DNA of 64,000 bases from Bartonella machadoae. Its GTDB lineage: Bacteria > Pseudomonadota > Alphaproteobacteria > Rhizobiales > Rhizobiaceae. The position numbers and the translations under genes are program-made. Positions within the stretch are counted from its first letter, which is position 1, and every line of letters starts with the position of its first letter. The notes beneath the pieces are model-generated. The model searched no databases. It saw nothing but the letters and a program-made list of their open reading frames with translations, and was not told the origin of the DNA. The DNA lies in contig NZ_CP087114.1 of NCBI RefSeq assembly GCF_022559585.1, positions 847,095 through 911,094 of the forward strand, given 5' to 3'. Below, in pieces: positions 48,048-58,815 of this stretch.

Positions 48048-48533
48048 ATCTATTCTCTTTTCTTAGATGCGATTTACCTGTAGTGTGAATAATGCATTTC
48101 TTTATAATGTTATGAGCAGATGATTGGCAAGAAGACGATAGAATATCACCGTATTTAAAAAGTTTGTAAGTTATTTTAGATATGCTTAATTTTATATTTT
48201 CAATCTTGTAATTGTATAAGAGTTAAAGCTATTTTTTCTCTATGAAATACGCATAAATTAGCTTTAAACTAGGCGATCATAATATATTTTTTGTCTAAAA
48301 TATTTGATATGATTTTTTATCGCATTCAAATTATTTTTAAGAGCTATATCTTGATAGCTTTCAAAGAAAGGTTCATGATCTCAAACTTTATTGTTTCTCA
48401 GAGGAAATGCCAAGTTTAGGAATGCGCAGATACTCAAGAGAAAAGCCCTTTAGTTTTTTATTCATATTTTCTACTTATTGAAATTTTACGAAGATCTCAC
48501 AAAAATTTAATATCATTTTTTTATGTATAGGCT
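48048..48533. other. Intergenic stretch without a recognised gene
   Basis: About 490 AT-rich bases between the small prophage protein and the glyS stop. No supported feature. Confidence 0.5.
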
Positions 48534-50756
48534 TTAGATAACAAGTTTTGAGAAATCTGCTACTTTTGCTGTAATGGTATGAATATGTTTGAGAAGAGCA
48601 AGACGGTTCATACGAATATTGGGATTTTTGTCATTCACCAACACTTTTTCGAAAAATGTATCGATAAATTTTCCGAGTGGGGAGAGTATACTGAGTACAT
48701 TTGATAAATCTGTAGCAGTGATATGTTGAGGTATCTTATTCTCTCTTTCAATGATTTCTTGATAAAGTTGTTTTTCTTCTGTTTCAATAAAAAGTTCAGG
48801 GTTAATTTCATTTGCTATTATTGTCTCTTTTTGTGATTCATTCTCAAGAATGTTTACAGTACGTTTTACAGCAGATAAAAAATTGTTTCCTTCATTTGTA
48901 TTGATAAAAGAAATCAGTGCTTCGACGCGACGTGCGACTGATAAAAAGTCATCAGAATCTTTATTTAAGACTGCTTCAATAGCATCATAACGGGCACCTT
49001 CCTCTTTTAAATAGATTTTTAAACGTTCATGAAAAAAAACCAACAGATCTGATAAAATATATTCTGTTTTTTCTAGAAGTAGATTCTGTGATTGCGTATT
49101 TTCTCTTTGCGATTCTTCATATTTATTTTTTTGTTGCAAGAAAAGATTTGCTGCCAAATGAAACAGGGGTATGAGATTAATTTTCCAGTCACGCAAAAGA
49201 ACAAGTCTAATAATTCCTAATGCTGCTCGTCTTAATGCATAAGGGTCTTTGGAACTTGTAGGTTTTTCATTAATGAGCCAAAAACCAACGAGCATATCAA
49301 TTTTATCAGCCAGTGCAATTGTTATAGCAAGAGGTTCTTGTGGAATACGATCTGTTGGTCCTAGAGGTTTATAATGATCTTCAATTGCTTCAGCTACGCG
49401 GGGATTTTCTTCTTGAAGAAGGGCATATTTTTTTCCCATGAGTCCTTGGAGTTCAGGAAACTCTCCGACAATTTCTGTTTGCAAATCAGCCTTTGCGAGC
49501 ACTGCGGCACGTTTAGCTAAAAGCAAATCCGCTCCCACTAAAGGAGCAATTTTTTGTGCTAAAGCAGCGATGCGTTCTACTCTTGCACCTTGTGTACCTA
49601 ATTTTGCATGGAAGGTTACATTTAAATGATCCAATCGTGCCATTCTTTGATCGAGAGGCTTTTTTAAATCAAGATCAAATTTTTTTGCCGAAGATTCTAA
49701 ATGCTTAATATCGGGTAAATCATGTTGGTCTGTTTGCCAAAAATAAAGTGCATCGGAAAGGCGAGCACAGACAACTTTACTGTTTCCTTTCGTAATTTCT
49801 TTGCCTTCATCACTTGCAAGGACATTAGAAACAAGAATAAAATGATGAGAGAGTTCGACCTTATCGCCTTGTTTACGCGTTACAAAACACTTCTGATGCG
49901 CTCGAATGGTCAAACGAATAATTTCTGGGGGAATGTCAAGAAAAGATTGATCAAAATCGCTCATAAGGACAACAGGCCATTCGACGAGTCCCACAACTTC
50001 TTCTAAAAGAGCGTTATCTTGAACCAGTTCTAAACCATTAGCAAAGCAAAGGTTTTGAGCATCAGCCAAAATGATATTCTTTCGCCTTTCCGCGTCAAGA
50101 ATAACTTTATGGGCTTCAAGCTTGGTGATATAATCCTCGAAGCGGCGGATTTGAAGAGGGTTTCCGTCGCTTAAGAAACGATGACCATAGGTTAGATTAT
50201 TGCTTTTGAGAGAACCGATGGTAAACGGAATGACATGTGTTTCACCAATTTCTGGTCCAAAGATGCAAAGAATGTTTTGTAAAGATCGAATCCATTTCAA
50301 AGCACCACTTTTTGCTGAATCCTTGCCCCAACGCATAGATTTTGGCCAAGGAAAGTTGCAAATAATATCTGGTAAAATATCCGCAATAATTGCTTCCGCA
50401 TTGCGACCTTTTTTGATGATTTTAGCGATATAAAAATCACCTTTTTTACTATCATGTGCAATATCTGCTTCAGAAATATCGCTTAATCCTGTTGAGCGTA
50501 GGAAGCCATCAATGACATGCTGTGGTGATTTTGTACTGGGGCCTCTACGTTCTTCATGGACATCTTTTGAACATAGAGAAAGACCGCGTATGTCTAATGT
50601 TAGACGACGAGGTGTCCAATATTCCTTAGCAGCTCTATAAGTTAAGCCTGCTTTTACAAGTTGATCCGTAAGGCTTTTTTTGAGATCAGCAGCCGCTTTT
50701 CGTTGCATGCGTGCAGGGATTTCTTCACTGAAAAGTTCAAGAAGAAGATCAGACAT
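48534..50756 (-). CDS. glyS: Glycyl-tRNA synthetase beta subunit
   Basis: 740 residues from the ATG at 50756 ([20 protein letters not shown]), which shares one base with the glyQ stop; a longer frame into glyQ is unlikely. Beta-subunit landmarks: the N-terminal ELFSEEIPARM, TPRRLTLDIRGL, and the HD-like block VGEFPELQGLMGKKYAL with ADKIDMLVGFW. The alpha2beta2 enzyme charges tRNA-Gly. Confidence 0.96.
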   Translation of the reverse strand: MSDLLLELFSEEIPARMQRKAAADLKKSLTDQLVKAGLTYRAAKEYWTPRRLTLDIRGLSLCSKDVHEERRGPSTKSPQHVIDGFLRSTGLSDISEADIAHDSKKGDFYIAKIIKKGRNAEAIIADILPDIICNFPWPKSMRWGKDSAKSGALKWIRSLQNILCIFGPEIGETHVIPFTIGSLKSNNLTYGHRFLSDGNPLQIRRFEDYITKLEAHKVILDAERRKNIILADAQNLCFANGLELVQDNALLEEVVGLVEWPVVLMSDFDQSFLDIPPEIIRLTIRAHQKCFVTRKQGDKVELSHHFILVSNVLASDEGKEITKGNSKVVCARLSDALYFWQTDQHDLPDIKHLESSAKKFDLDLKKPLDQRMARLDHLNVTFHAKLGTQGARVERIAALAQKIAPLVGADLLLAKRAAVLAKADLQTEIVGEFPELQGLMGKKYALLQEENPRVAEAIEDHYKPLGPTDRIPQEPLAITIALADKIDMLVGFWLINEKPTSSKDPYALRRAALGIIRLVLLRDWKINLIPLFHLAANLFLQQKNKYEESQRENTQSQNLLLEKTEYILSDLLVFFHERLKIYLKEEGARYDAIEAVLNKDSDDFLSVARRVEALISFINTNEGNNFLSAVKRTVNILENESQKETIIANEINPELFIETEEKQLYQEIIERENKIPQHITATDLSNVLSILSPLGKFIDTFFEKVLVNDKNPNIRMNRLALLKHIHTITAKVADFSKLVI

Positions 50757-51700
50757 TAGACTTTTTCCTTTAGTGTGATTTGACCAGCTTCTGTATGTAA
50801 GAAAGCTTCTCCACAACGGCGTGCAAGATCGCGAACGCGAAGAATATAACTTTGTCTCTCAGTTACAGAGATAACACCACGTGCTTGTAAAAGATTAAAA
50901 ATATGACTTGCTTTAATACATTGGTCATAAGCTGGGAAAACGCATCGATGAAAAACATTTTCTTTATTTGGTTTCCCAGCTTCAAGAAGTGCAATGCATT
51001 CGCGTTCTGCATCGATAAAATGTTGGTGTAGCAGTTTCGTATCAGCAAATTCGAAATTGTAATATGAATATTCTTGTTCTGTTTGTAAAAAAACATCTCC
51101 ATAACTTATTTTATTTTCGCCATCTAAACCATTAAAGTTAAGATCATAGACGTTATCAACACCCTGTATATACATTGCGAGACGCTCAAGCCCATAAGTG
51201 AGTTCTCCTGAAACTGGAGCACATTCGATACCACAAACCTGCTGAAAATAAGTAAATTGAGAGATTTCCATTCCGTCACACCAGCACTCCCACCCAAGCC
51301 CCCAAGCCCCGAGGGTAGGGCTTTCCCAATCATCTTCAACAAAGCGAATATCGTGAAGCTTTGTATCAAGACCGATAGCTTGTAGCGAATTGATATAAAG
51401 CTCTTGTAAATTGGGAGGAGAGGGTTTGATAAGCACTTGGAATTGATAATAGTGCTGTAAACGATTTGGATTTTTACCATACCGTCCATCTGTTGGGCGT
51501 CTAGAGGGTTGGACGTAAGCAACTTTCCAAGGGCGCGGCCCCAGTGAGCGCAGTGTTGTAGAGGGATGAAAAGTTCCAGCTCCAACTTCCATATCATAAG
51601 GTTGCAAAATTGCGCATCCATAATGCGCCCAATAATTTTGCAGCGTTAAGATAAGTCCTTGAAAAGAATATTTTGGATTGAGGTGTTCAGGAAGTTTCAC
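50756..51700 (-). CDS. glyQ: Glycyl-tRNA synthetase alpha subunit
   Basis: 314 residues. Class II aminoacyl-tRNA synthetase core: [53 protein letters not shown] and [19 protein letters not shown]. Catalyses glycyl-adenylate formation with GlyS. Directly upstream of glyS with a one-base overlap. Confidence 0.97.
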   Translation of the reverse strand: MKLPEHLNPKYSFQGLILTLQNYWAHYGCAILQPYDMEVGAGTFHPSTTLRSLGPRPWKVAYVQPSRRPTDGRYGKNPNRLQHYYQFQVLIKPSPPNLQELYINSLQAIGLDTKLHDIRFVEDDWESPTLGAWGLGWECWCDGMEISQFTYFQQVCGIECAPVSGELTYGLERLAMYIQGVDNVYDLNFNGLDGENKISYGDVFLQTEQEYSYYNFEFADTKLLHQHFIDAERECIALLEAGKPNKENVFHRCVFPAYDQCIKASHIFNLLQARGVISVTERQSYILRVRDLARRCGEAFLHTEAGQITLKEKV

Positions 51701-51795
51701 GCTTTATACTCTTTTAATATTTTAACAAATAGACAGCAATCAAAAGGACTTAATACTTTCTATTGTTTCATAGGGTTATGGTCAAGTATTGTCCT

Positions 51796-53490
51796 TTATT
51801 GTAAACCAAATTTCAGTTTTTTTTGGATTTGTTTAGAATTTTCTGCTTCTCCATCAATTGCGTGATTCCATTGAAATATTGCCTCACGTTTGCGTCCAAT
51901 TTGCCAATAAGCATCGCCTAAATGATCATTTAATGTTGGATCTTCAGGTTGCAATTTGACAGCTGTTTCCAATATTTGAGCAGCTTGGTTATATTGCTTC
52001 AGTTTGTAATAAGCCCACCCTAGAGAATCGAGGATATGACTATTTTGAGGTTGTAATGCGGAAGCCTTTTGTAGCATATGGAACGCTTCTTCAAGCTTTT
52101 GATCACGTTCAACAAGTGAATAGCCCAAATAATTAAGAATCTCAGGCTGATTGGGAACGAATTCAAGCGCTTTTCGTAAATCAACTTCGGCTTTTTGCCA
52201 TTGCTTTAGACGCTCAAAAGCGATACCACGTTGATAAAAGAGTTTCCAATCATCACGTTGAAAATCTTTTATTTGTGTAATAGCATGATCCATACTCCTA
52301 GCAGCTTCAGCAAACTTATTTTCTTGCATATAAACAGCAGCTAACGTTATCAAAATATGGCGATCTTTGGGGAATTTTCTGTTTAATGCGCTAAGTAATT
52401 TGATGGCTTCATTGTGCTTATTGTTATTTGTAAGAATAAATGCAAGCCGTAACTGCCCGATTCTATAATAAGGGGAACTAGGTGATAAAGCCTGATAAAG
52501 CTTAATTGCTTGATTAACATCATCCAGTTTGGCAGAAATATTAGCGAGTTGAAACAATATTGCATCATTTTGAGGATAGAGGGTTAAAGATAACTGTTTG
52601 AAAATACGTGCAATATGTCCGGAGTTTTTGTGATTCAAAGCAGTACCAAAGTTATACAATACTTCACCCGCTCCTTGTTGTGGTGTTTGAATGAATCTTT
52701 CTAGGGAAGCACCTTTTTCAACTTTTTCTCGGATGTTTTTGAGTGTTTCTCGACCTTGCAACATTTGTTCGCCGAGTTTAAGAGTTTGAAGAGCTTGGTT
52801 ACGCATTTTGTGACGCAATTGGAATGAGGCATATGCTATGATAACACGTTCATAAGTATTAGGAGCTATGGCAATACCTTGGCGGTTATTGAGAGCTTGA
52901 GTAAAATATTTTTTTGCATCCTGCGTGCGTTTTGCTAAATCACTCATAAGTGCAAGATGGTAGCGTATAAAAAGTTCATACCAAGCAGGTCCTTGAACTT
53001 TTTCAAGATCAGCGATTGCTTGAGATCGTTGCCCAGCTCCGAATGCAGCCCAAGCTCCGATAAGTTCAGGTATGGGATTGTTACTAGCAGCAGGTGTTTT
53101 TAATTGTAGAAGAAGCTTGGCATTCTCGTAGTCTTTTTTAATGAGGCTTTCTATCGACAGAGTCAAGGAAACAAAGGGTGTTATGATACCTTGCTCTTTA
53201 AGTTTTTTGGCTTGTTGAACAGCTTCTTTGAAGGCACCCACTGAGAGAAAGGATTCAAGGAGCTCTTTTTGTGTTTCGATACTATCAGGTTTATAAACGA
53301 GTGCTTGTTTAAAATAATTGATGGCAAGATTTGTTTTATTTTCGCGATTTGCGATCCTTCCAGCGAGATAAGCGCCTGTAAAGGATGTTGTCTTTGTTGA
53401 GGACTTCGTTTTACTGTAGGTAATTGCTGGCATCAGCATGATTCCGACGATAAAGAGAGTAAAAAAGCGGGATACTATTGTACCGCACAT
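51796..53490 (-). CDS. Tetratricopeptide-repeat protein, exported
   Basis: 564 residues from the ATG at 53490 (MCGTIVSRFFTLFIVGIMLM), with AAAGGA upstream. The 17 extra codons before it would spoil the signal peptide. After the signal come about twelve TPR-like units, clearest at the end: WQKAEVDLRKALEFVPNQPE, ILNYLGYSLVERDQKLEEAF and LGDAYWQIGRKREAIFQWNH. Such periplasmic TPR proteins scaffold complexes; the partner is unknown. Similar proteins flank glyQ and polyprenyl synthase genes in Rhizobiales. Confidence 0.88.
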   Translation of the reverse strand: MCGTIVSRFFTLFIVGIMLMPAITYSKTKSSTKTTSFTGAYLAGRIANRENKTNLAINYFKQALVYKPDSIETQKELLESFLSVGAFKEAVQQAKKLKEQGIITPFVSLTLSIESLIKKDYENAKLLLQLKTPAASNNPIPELIGAWAAFGAGQRSQAIADLEKVQGPAWYELFIRYHLALMSDLAKRTQDAKKYFTQALNNRQGIAIAPNTYERVIIAYASFQLRHKMRNQALQTLKLGEQMLQGRETLKNIREKVEKGASLERFIQTPQQGAGEVLYNFGTALNHKNSGHIARIFKQLSLTLYPQNDAILFQLANISAKLDDVNQAIKLYQALSPSSPYYRIGQLRLAFILTNNNKHNEAIKLLSALNRKFPKDRHILITLAAVYMQENKFAEAARSMDHAITQIKDFQRDDWKLFYQRGIAFERLKQWQKAEVDLRKALEFVPNQPEILNYLGYSLVERDQKLEEAFHMLQKASALQPQNSHILDSLGWAYYKLKQYNQAAQILETAVKLQPEDPTLNDHLGDAYWQIGRKREAIFQWNHAIDGEAENSKQIQKKLKFGLQ

Positions 53491-53584
53491 AGAGCTAATC
53501 CTTTTCAAGATAATCAATCGATTGTATGGTTTATAGATCATATCCGATTACTTTGTTGAAAAATATTAAGATTCTTGTAAAGAA

Positions 53585-54601
53585 TCAGTTTACACGCGCA
53601 ATACAAAAATCAACGGTTTCAATGAGAGCATTGCGAGCAGGGCTTTTATTTATCAAAGCAAGAGCATCGATTGCGCGCTTACCATAGATGCGTGCTTGCT
53701 CTATTGTATCCGTGAGGCTATCATATTTTTCTACTAAATGTTGTGCGTGAGCAAAGGCTTCATCGTCGGTTTTTCCATTTTCAAGAGCTTGTTTCCAAAA
53801 TGCCTTTTCTACCGCGTTACTACGTGCATATGCGAGGATAACAGGCATTGTAATTTTCCCTTCTCTAAAATCATCACCTATATTTTTTCCCAAATGTTGG
53901 GCCGTACCACTATAATCAAGTGCATCATCAATCAATTGGAAAGCAAGGCCTAACAATGTTCCATATTCACGCAATACAGAGCATTCTTTTTCTCTATAGC
54001 CAGCAATAATGGGTCCTACTTCAGCAGCAGCTGAAAAAAGTGCTGCTGTTTTTGCATTAATGATTTTGAGATAGTCAGAAGCGCAGGTCTCTATATTTTT
54101 TGCAGCAGAAAGTTGCATAACTTCTCCCTCAGCAATAACAGCAGCAGCGTTTGCTAGAACAGAAAGTGCCTTTATAGAACCAACCTCAACCATCATTTTA
54201 AAAGCTTGTCCTAAAAGAAAATCACCAACGAGTACGCTTGCTTGATTTCCCCAAATCATTCGTGCAGTAGATTTTCCGCGTCGTAAATTGCTTTCATCAA
54301 CCACGTCATCATGTAATAAGGTTGCTGTATGCATAAATTCAACAGCTGTTGCAAGTCTTATGTGCCCATCACCTTGGTAACCAAACATATGAGCGGAAGC
54401 TAATGTAATCATCGGGCGTAACCGTTTCCCACCCGATGCAATAAGGTGGTTGGAAATTTCAGGGATCATTTCAACTTCTGATTTTGCCATAGAAAGAATG
54501 AGTTGATTGACCTGCTCCATATCATATTGGGTAAGATTGATGAGGGATTGGAGAGAGTTTTGATTGTTTTCTGTCTGATTTGGTTTTGCAGCTACGCTCA
54601 A
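53585..54601 (-). CDS. ispB: Polyprenyl diphosphate synthase (octaprenyl/decaprenyl type)
   Basis: 338 residues from TTG 54601, eight bases after AGGAG. The longer frame to 54685 has no ribosome-binding site. Both aspartate-rich motifs are present: first LLHDDVVDESNLRRGKSTAR, second FQLIDDALDYSG. GGKRLRPMITL precedes them. It makes the long prenyl tail of ubiquinone. This fits with ubiA at the right edge of the window. Chain length cannot be read with certainty. Confidence 0.93.
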   Translation of the reverse strand: MSVAAKPNQTENNQNSLQSLINLTQYDMEQVNQLILSMAKSEVEMIPEISNHLIASGGKRLRPMITLASAHMFGYQGDGHIRLATAVEFMHTATLLHDDVVDESNLRRGKSTARMIWGNQASVLVGDFLLGQAFKMMVEVGSIKALSVLANAAAVIAEGEVMQLSAAKNIETCASDYLKIINAKTAALFSAAAEVGPIIAGYREKECSVLREYGTLLGLAFQLIDDALDYSGTAQHLGKNIGDDFREGKITMPVILAYARSNAVEKAFWKQALENGKTDDEAFAHAQHLVEKYDSLTDTIEQARIYGKRAIDALALINKSPARNALIETVDFCIARVN

Positions 54602-54854
54602 TGTGTTTACTCCTAGAGTATTGCAATTAAAAGAGATGAATTTTATTTTGCCTCCTAGCATAAAGAGGCTTTTACTTTGACACAAGCTTTTGATGTTGCT
54701 TTGGAGTGGAAGTTTTGGATGGTATCTATAAGGGATATTTTGAAAAGCCTATGTAATTTTGTTATGAAGTTGTAAGGAAAATTTGCAGCATTTTTGTTTA
54801 AACAGCAGTTAATAGGAAAAATTGTCATTATAAACAGAAACATTAGATTTTTAA

Positions 54855-55643
54855 ATGGATGAAATAACGAATCAGAGTGATGACACAATTGATAGTTTTC
54901 ATCGCGGAAAATTTTATTTGGTTCAGCCACGTAAATATGGCCATCGTTCTGGCATGGACGCTATGTTATTAGCCAGTTTGGTTCCCAATAATTTAAAAGG
55001 GAAGGTTGTTGATTTAGGTGCTGGTGCTGGTGCTGCGGGATTGGCAGTTGCTTCGCGTTGTCTGAAAGTTCATGTGACATTGGTTGAAAGATCCGCTTTT
55101 ATGGCATCCTATGCACAAAAAACGCTTATGTTAAAACAAAATGAAAAACTTGCTGAGAGAATTTGTTTATTAGAAGCAGATATTACTTTAAAAGGTAAGA
55201 ATCGCTTAAAAGCGGGCTTGATAGATAATTTTTTTGATTTCGCGATTATGAATCCCCCTTTTAACAATCCTATAGATCGCAAAACACCTGATAAACAAAA
55301 GTTGGAAGCACATGTTATGTCTGAATCAATGTTTGATCATTGGTTACGAAGTGCAGCAGCGATTGTTAAACCAGGTGGATATCTAGGGTTAATTGCACGT
55401 CCACAATCGCTAAATGATATCTTGCACGCTTTGGAAGGACGCTTTGGTGGTACCTGTATAATCCCTGTTCATGCACGTAAAACAACGGCAGCAATGCGTA
55501 TTTTACTTTATGCAAAACGAGGAAGTAAAGCGGCTTTATCCATATTACCAGCATTGGTTATGCATGAAGGGAATGATCACACTTTTTCACCGCGCATTGA
55601 TGCGATTAATAATGGGCGTATAAGCTTGTGGGAAAATTTTTAA
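54855..55643 (+). CDS. TrmN6-like tRNA1(Val) (adenine-37-N6) methyltransferase family protein
   Basis: 262 residues. Class I SAM-binding motif VVDLGAGAGAAGLAVASR (motif I), acid loop VTLVERS, and motif IV FAIMNPPFNNP for N6-adenine methylation. It begins FYLVQPRKYGHRSGMDAMLL, the usual TrmN6/YfiC entry. Divergent from the ispB-like gene. Confidence 0.85.
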   Translation: MDEITNQSDDTIDSFHRGKFYLVQPRKYGHRSGMDAMLLASLVPNNLKGKVVDLGAGAGAAGLAVASRCLKVHVTLVERSAFMASYAQKTLMLKQNEKLAERICLLEADITLKGKNRLKAGLIDNFFDFAIMNPPFNNPIDRKTPDKQKLEAHVMSESMFDHWLRSAAAIVKPGGYLGLIARPQSLNDILHALEGRFGGTCIIPVHARKTTAAMRILLYAKRGSKAALSILPALVMHEGNDHTFSPRIDAINNGRISLWENF

Positions 55644-55733
55644 TAATATCTTGTATTTTCCAATTTATTATTTAAAATCAAATTAAATCTTTTAAAAAGG
55701 AGATTTAATTCTGCTTTAAAAGGAGGTTTAATT

Positions 55734-55904
55734 GTGGATGAAATTTCTTTTTGGTCTGCAATTTGGACTTATGTACTCGCTTTTTTTTCAGTTATATTTT
55801 TCCTTTTATTTGCTCTTGTTTCTTTAGTTTCTACTAACTTATTAAAGGAAGTTTATTTTGGTGAGCTGTATCAAGAATCTTATTCCACGTCGTTTTTATT
55901 CTAA
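55734..55904 (+). CDS. Small membrane protein (56 aa) upstream of the SppA-like gene
   Basis: GTG start seven bases after a strong AAGGAGG. A single long hydrophobic segment (FWSAIWTYVLAFFSVIFFLL and on) fills residues 5-40. Its 3' end overlaps the peptidase gene by 44-47 bp in another frame, so translation of the two may be coupled. The upstream segment TTTAAAAAGGAGATTTAATT is a near-copy of the ribosome-binding region. Unrecognised family, but the signal is strong. Confidence 0.55.
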   Translation: MDEISFWSAIWTYVLAFFSVIFFLLFALVSLVSTNLLKEVYFGELYQESYSTSFLF

Positions 55905-56709
55905 TGAACTTGAAATTCCTGTGGTACGTCTTCATGGGGCAATTATGGATTCAACAAGTCCAATAGCACGTTCGCTTTCATTGGTTAGATGCGCCAATCT
56001 TTTAGACAAGGCTTTTGCGAACAAAAGAGCTCCAGCTATTGCACTTCTTATCAACTCTCCTGGTGGATCACCTGTGCAATCACGCTTTATTTTCAAGCGT
56101 ATTCGTGATTTAGCAGAGGAAAAAAAGAAACAAGTTCTTGTTTTTGTTGAAGATGTAGCGGCATCAGGTGGCTATATGATTGCTTGCGCGGGAGATGAGA
56201 TTTTTGCTGATCCTTCTTCAATTGTTGGTTCTATAGGAGTTGTTTCTCAATCCTTTGGTTTTCCTGAGCTTTTGAAGAAGATTGGTGTTGAACGGCGTGT
56301 TTACACAGCAGGAAAGAACAAGGTTACGTTAGATCCATTTCAGCCTGAAAAGAAGGCAGATGTTGAGCATTTGAAATCTTTGCAACTCGAAGTTCACCAA
56401 ACGTTTATTGATTTGGTTAAAGAGCGACGTGGAGAGAAGTTATCAGATAATCCAGATATTTTTACAGGGATGTTTTGGAGTGGAAAGAAAAGCGTTGAGC
56501 TTGGACTTATTGATGGATTGAATGATATACGTTCTGTTATTAAGGAGCGGTTTGGCGATAATACTAGGTTGCGATTAATTACGCCTCCAAAGAGTCTTTT
56601 AGGACCTAAAGTTCCTTCAGGGGTGAGTGCACACGCAGTTTATACAGCAGTTGATAGTGCATTTGTAGCAGTACAAGAACGTGCGCTTTGGCAACGTTAT
56701 GGTTTGTAA
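55858..56709 (+). CDS. sppA: Peptidase S49 (SppA/SohB-like)
   Basis: 283 residues (TTG 55858, or GTG 55861; AAAGGA fits both). S49 landmarks: ALLINSPGGSPVQSRFIFKR, FVEDVAASGGYMIACAGDEI (nucleophile Ser in ASGGY), ADPSSIVGSIGV and YTAGKNKVTLDPF with the likely general-base Lys. No signal anchor is visible in this frame; the small membrane protein encoded just upstream could replace it. The family degrades signal peptides or membrane-protein fragments. Confidence 0.88.
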   Translation: MVSCIKNLIPRRFYSNELEIPVVRLHGAIMDSTSPIARSLSLVRCANLLDKAFANKRAPAIALLINSPGGSPVQSRFIFKRIRDLAEEKKKQVLVFVEDVAASGGYMIACAGDEIFADPSSIVGSIGVVSQSFGFPELLKKIGVERRVYTAGKNKVTLDPFQPEKKADVEHLKSLQLEVHQTFIDLVKERRGEKLSDNPDIFTGMFWSGKKSVELGLIDGLNDIRSVIKERFGDNTRLRLITPPKSLLGPKVPSGVSAHAVYTAVDSAFVAVQERALWQRYGL

Positions 56710-56959
56710 TTGGGCGTACAATTCGATAAAGCTTCAAGGAAGAGAATAGTTTTATCGAGAAACAGTTGTAAAAAAGAGTTAAAATGATATGAAGAGAGGC
56801 GTTTAGTTGACTTTTTATGGAGTTTTCTGTGTCTATTATTTGTTTAGAAAAGGATTGCAGAAGGCATTACAAGGAGAAAAGGACTAAAGAGTCTAAACCA
56901 AGCATGATGAAAATGGGTCTATTGGTAAAGAGTTCCTGTACAGGTGAATATTACATTAG

Positions 56960-57868
56960 ATGATGTCGGGTACGCAGACTTCATTTAAGGGGTGTCCTTA
57001 TATATTTACACCCATTAAGTTGAATTTAACTTTGCATGTCGTTGGACAGCGTGCTGATGGTTATCATTTAATAGAAAGTTTGGTCTATTTTAGTCTGAGT
57101 GGTGATTGTCTAGGTTATGCTCCGTGTGAAAGTGATCGCTTTTTTTTAGAGGGACCGTTTGCAAGTAAGCTTGTTTCTGATGCGGATAATTTAGTTATTC
57201 GTGCACGCGATTTTATGCGCAACACATTTCCTAGAAATGCGAAGCCTTCTTTTTTTCGGTTGATTAAAACGTTGCCTATTGCTTCAGGTATTGGTGGTGG
57301 TTCAGGTGATGCGGCCGGTGTTATAAGCATGTTGCGTCAACAATGGAATCTTGATTATTCTTGTGAAAAATTAGCACAAATGAGCTTAGTTCTTGGTGCA
57401 GATGTGCCAATGTGTCTTTTGGCATTAGAATATCAGCAGCCGCTTTTTGTGCAGGGAATTGGTCAAGATATTATACCACTTCCAGAAGCTTGTTCTCTTG
57501 CAATGGTATTAGTGAATCATGGACAACAAATTTCAACGAAAGCTGCTTTTAAGGCTTTGGAAAAGCATGATCATCCTTCCTTGAAAATTGATCCAGCAGC
57601 TCTAAAGTCGGTTTATTCATTAGTTGACGCTTTACAAGAAACGCGTAATGATCTTTTTCTTCCTGCATTAAAAATTGCACCGCAATTAATACAAGTGTTA
57701 TCTCTATTAGATGAGTGTGGCTCTCTGTTTTCTCGTATGTCTGGAACAGGGGCAACTTGTTTTGGTATTTTTAAAGACCAGCAAGCCGCTCAAAAGGCAG
57801 CTCTTTTTATTAAATCGCTACATCCAAGTTGGTTTGTGAAACCAATCATGACTTTGGGAAAAATTTGA
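56960..57868 (+). CDS. ispE: 4-diphosphocytidyl-2-C-methyl-D-erythritol kinase
   Basis: 302 residues. GHMP-kinase pattern: [20 protein letters not shown], the ATP loop [26 protein letters not shown], and [15 protein letters not shown]. It phosphorylates CDP-ME in the MEP isoprenoid route. The start at 56960 has no strong ribosome-binding site; ATG 56963 ([10 protein letters not shown]) is equivalent. Confidence 0.94.
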   Translation: MMSGTQTSFKGCPYIFTPIKLNLTLHVVGQRADGYHLIESLVYFSLSGDCLGYAPCESDRFFLEGPFASKLVSDADNLVIRARDFMRNTFPRNAKPSFFRLIKTLPIASGIGGGSGDAAGVISMLRQQWNLDYSCEKLAQMSLVLGADVPMCLLALEYQQPLFVQGIGQDIIPLPEACSLAMVLVNHGQQISTKAAFKALEKHDHPSLKIDPAALKSVYSLVDALQETRNDLFLPALKIAPQLIQVLSLLDECGSLFSRMSGTGATCFGIFKDQQAAQKAALFIKSLHPSWFVKPIMTLGKI

Positions 57869-58173
57869 GAAATAAAGATGTAGGTAAAAGATTATACTTG
57901 GTAACGATTCTATTATGTATATAATAGAGCGATTAAGCAAGAGAATGAGAGTTTTTCTATTCTCTAGATTAAAGGTAGGGACTTGCTAGGATAATATTTT
58001 ACTAGAGATAATAAAGAGCCGTGCAGAAAGCTTCATGATTGCGTTTTTTTATTTTTGTGTTTATGCAAGAGTTCATGAGGGTGTTTGGCGAGCAATTTCC
58101 ACTATAGAGTTTGTGGAAAAAAGTCCCTCTGCAAAAACGGATATGTCTTTCATTATATTTGTAATTATCAAAA
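57869..58173. other. Intergenic stretch without a recognised gene
   Basis: About 300 bp between ispE and rnhB; nothing supported. Confidence 0.45.
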
Positions 58174-58815
58174 ATGTTTAATTTACCACTTCAGCCAAAT
58201 TTTTCATATGAATTGGATTTGCAGAAACAGGGGTTTTTCCATATAGCCGGTGTTGATGAAGTAGGACGTGGACCACTTGCTGGACCTGTGGTAACAGCAG
58301 CCGTCATTTTGGATAAAGATCGTATTCCTGAAGGGTTGAATGATTCAAAAAAACTTTCCACTCTACAACGAAAAAAATTGTATAATGATATTTTGCAAAA
58401 TGCATTAGCGATTTCGTTTGCTAGTCTTTGCGCCCGTACGATTGATCAGTCTAATATTAGAAAAGCAACTTTAGAAGCGATGCGCCGCTGTATTGCAGGA
58501 CTGGCAATTCCAGTCCACTATGCGCTGGTTGATGGACGTGATGTTCCCTCTGAGTTACCATGTCCAGCGACCGCTTTGATTAAAGGTGATCAACGTTCGG
58601 CTTCAATTGCAGCAGCATCTATTCTTGCTAAAGTAACACGAGATCAGATGATGGAATGTGCAGGGCAAGTGTATAAAAATTATGGTTTAGAGAAGCATGT
58701 AGGCTATGCAACACTAGCACATCGTGAAGCTCTTGATAAATATGGACCCGTTATGAGATTACATCGTTATAGTTTTGCACCCCTTAAAGGGCGCTATAGG
58801 GATGATAAATCATGA
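58174..58815 (+). CDS. rnhB: Ribonuclease HII
   Basis: 213 residues. Motif [20 protein letters not shown] holds the first catalytic Asp-Glu (28-29). [15 protein letters not shown] and ALVDGRD follow, then [20 protein letters not shown]. It removes RNA from RNA-DNA hybrids, including single ribonucleotides. The next gene overlaps by ATGA. Confidence 0.95.
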   Translation: MFNLPLQPNFSYELDLQKQGFFHIAGVDEVGRGPLAGPVVTAAVILDKDRIPEGLNDSKKLSTLQRKKLYNDILQNALAISFASLCARTIDQSNIRKATLEAMRRCIAGLAIPVHYALVDGRDVPSELPCPATALIKGDQRSASIAAASILAKVTRDQMMECAGQVYKNYGLEKHVGYATLAHREALDKYGPVMRLHRYSFAPLKGRYRDDKS

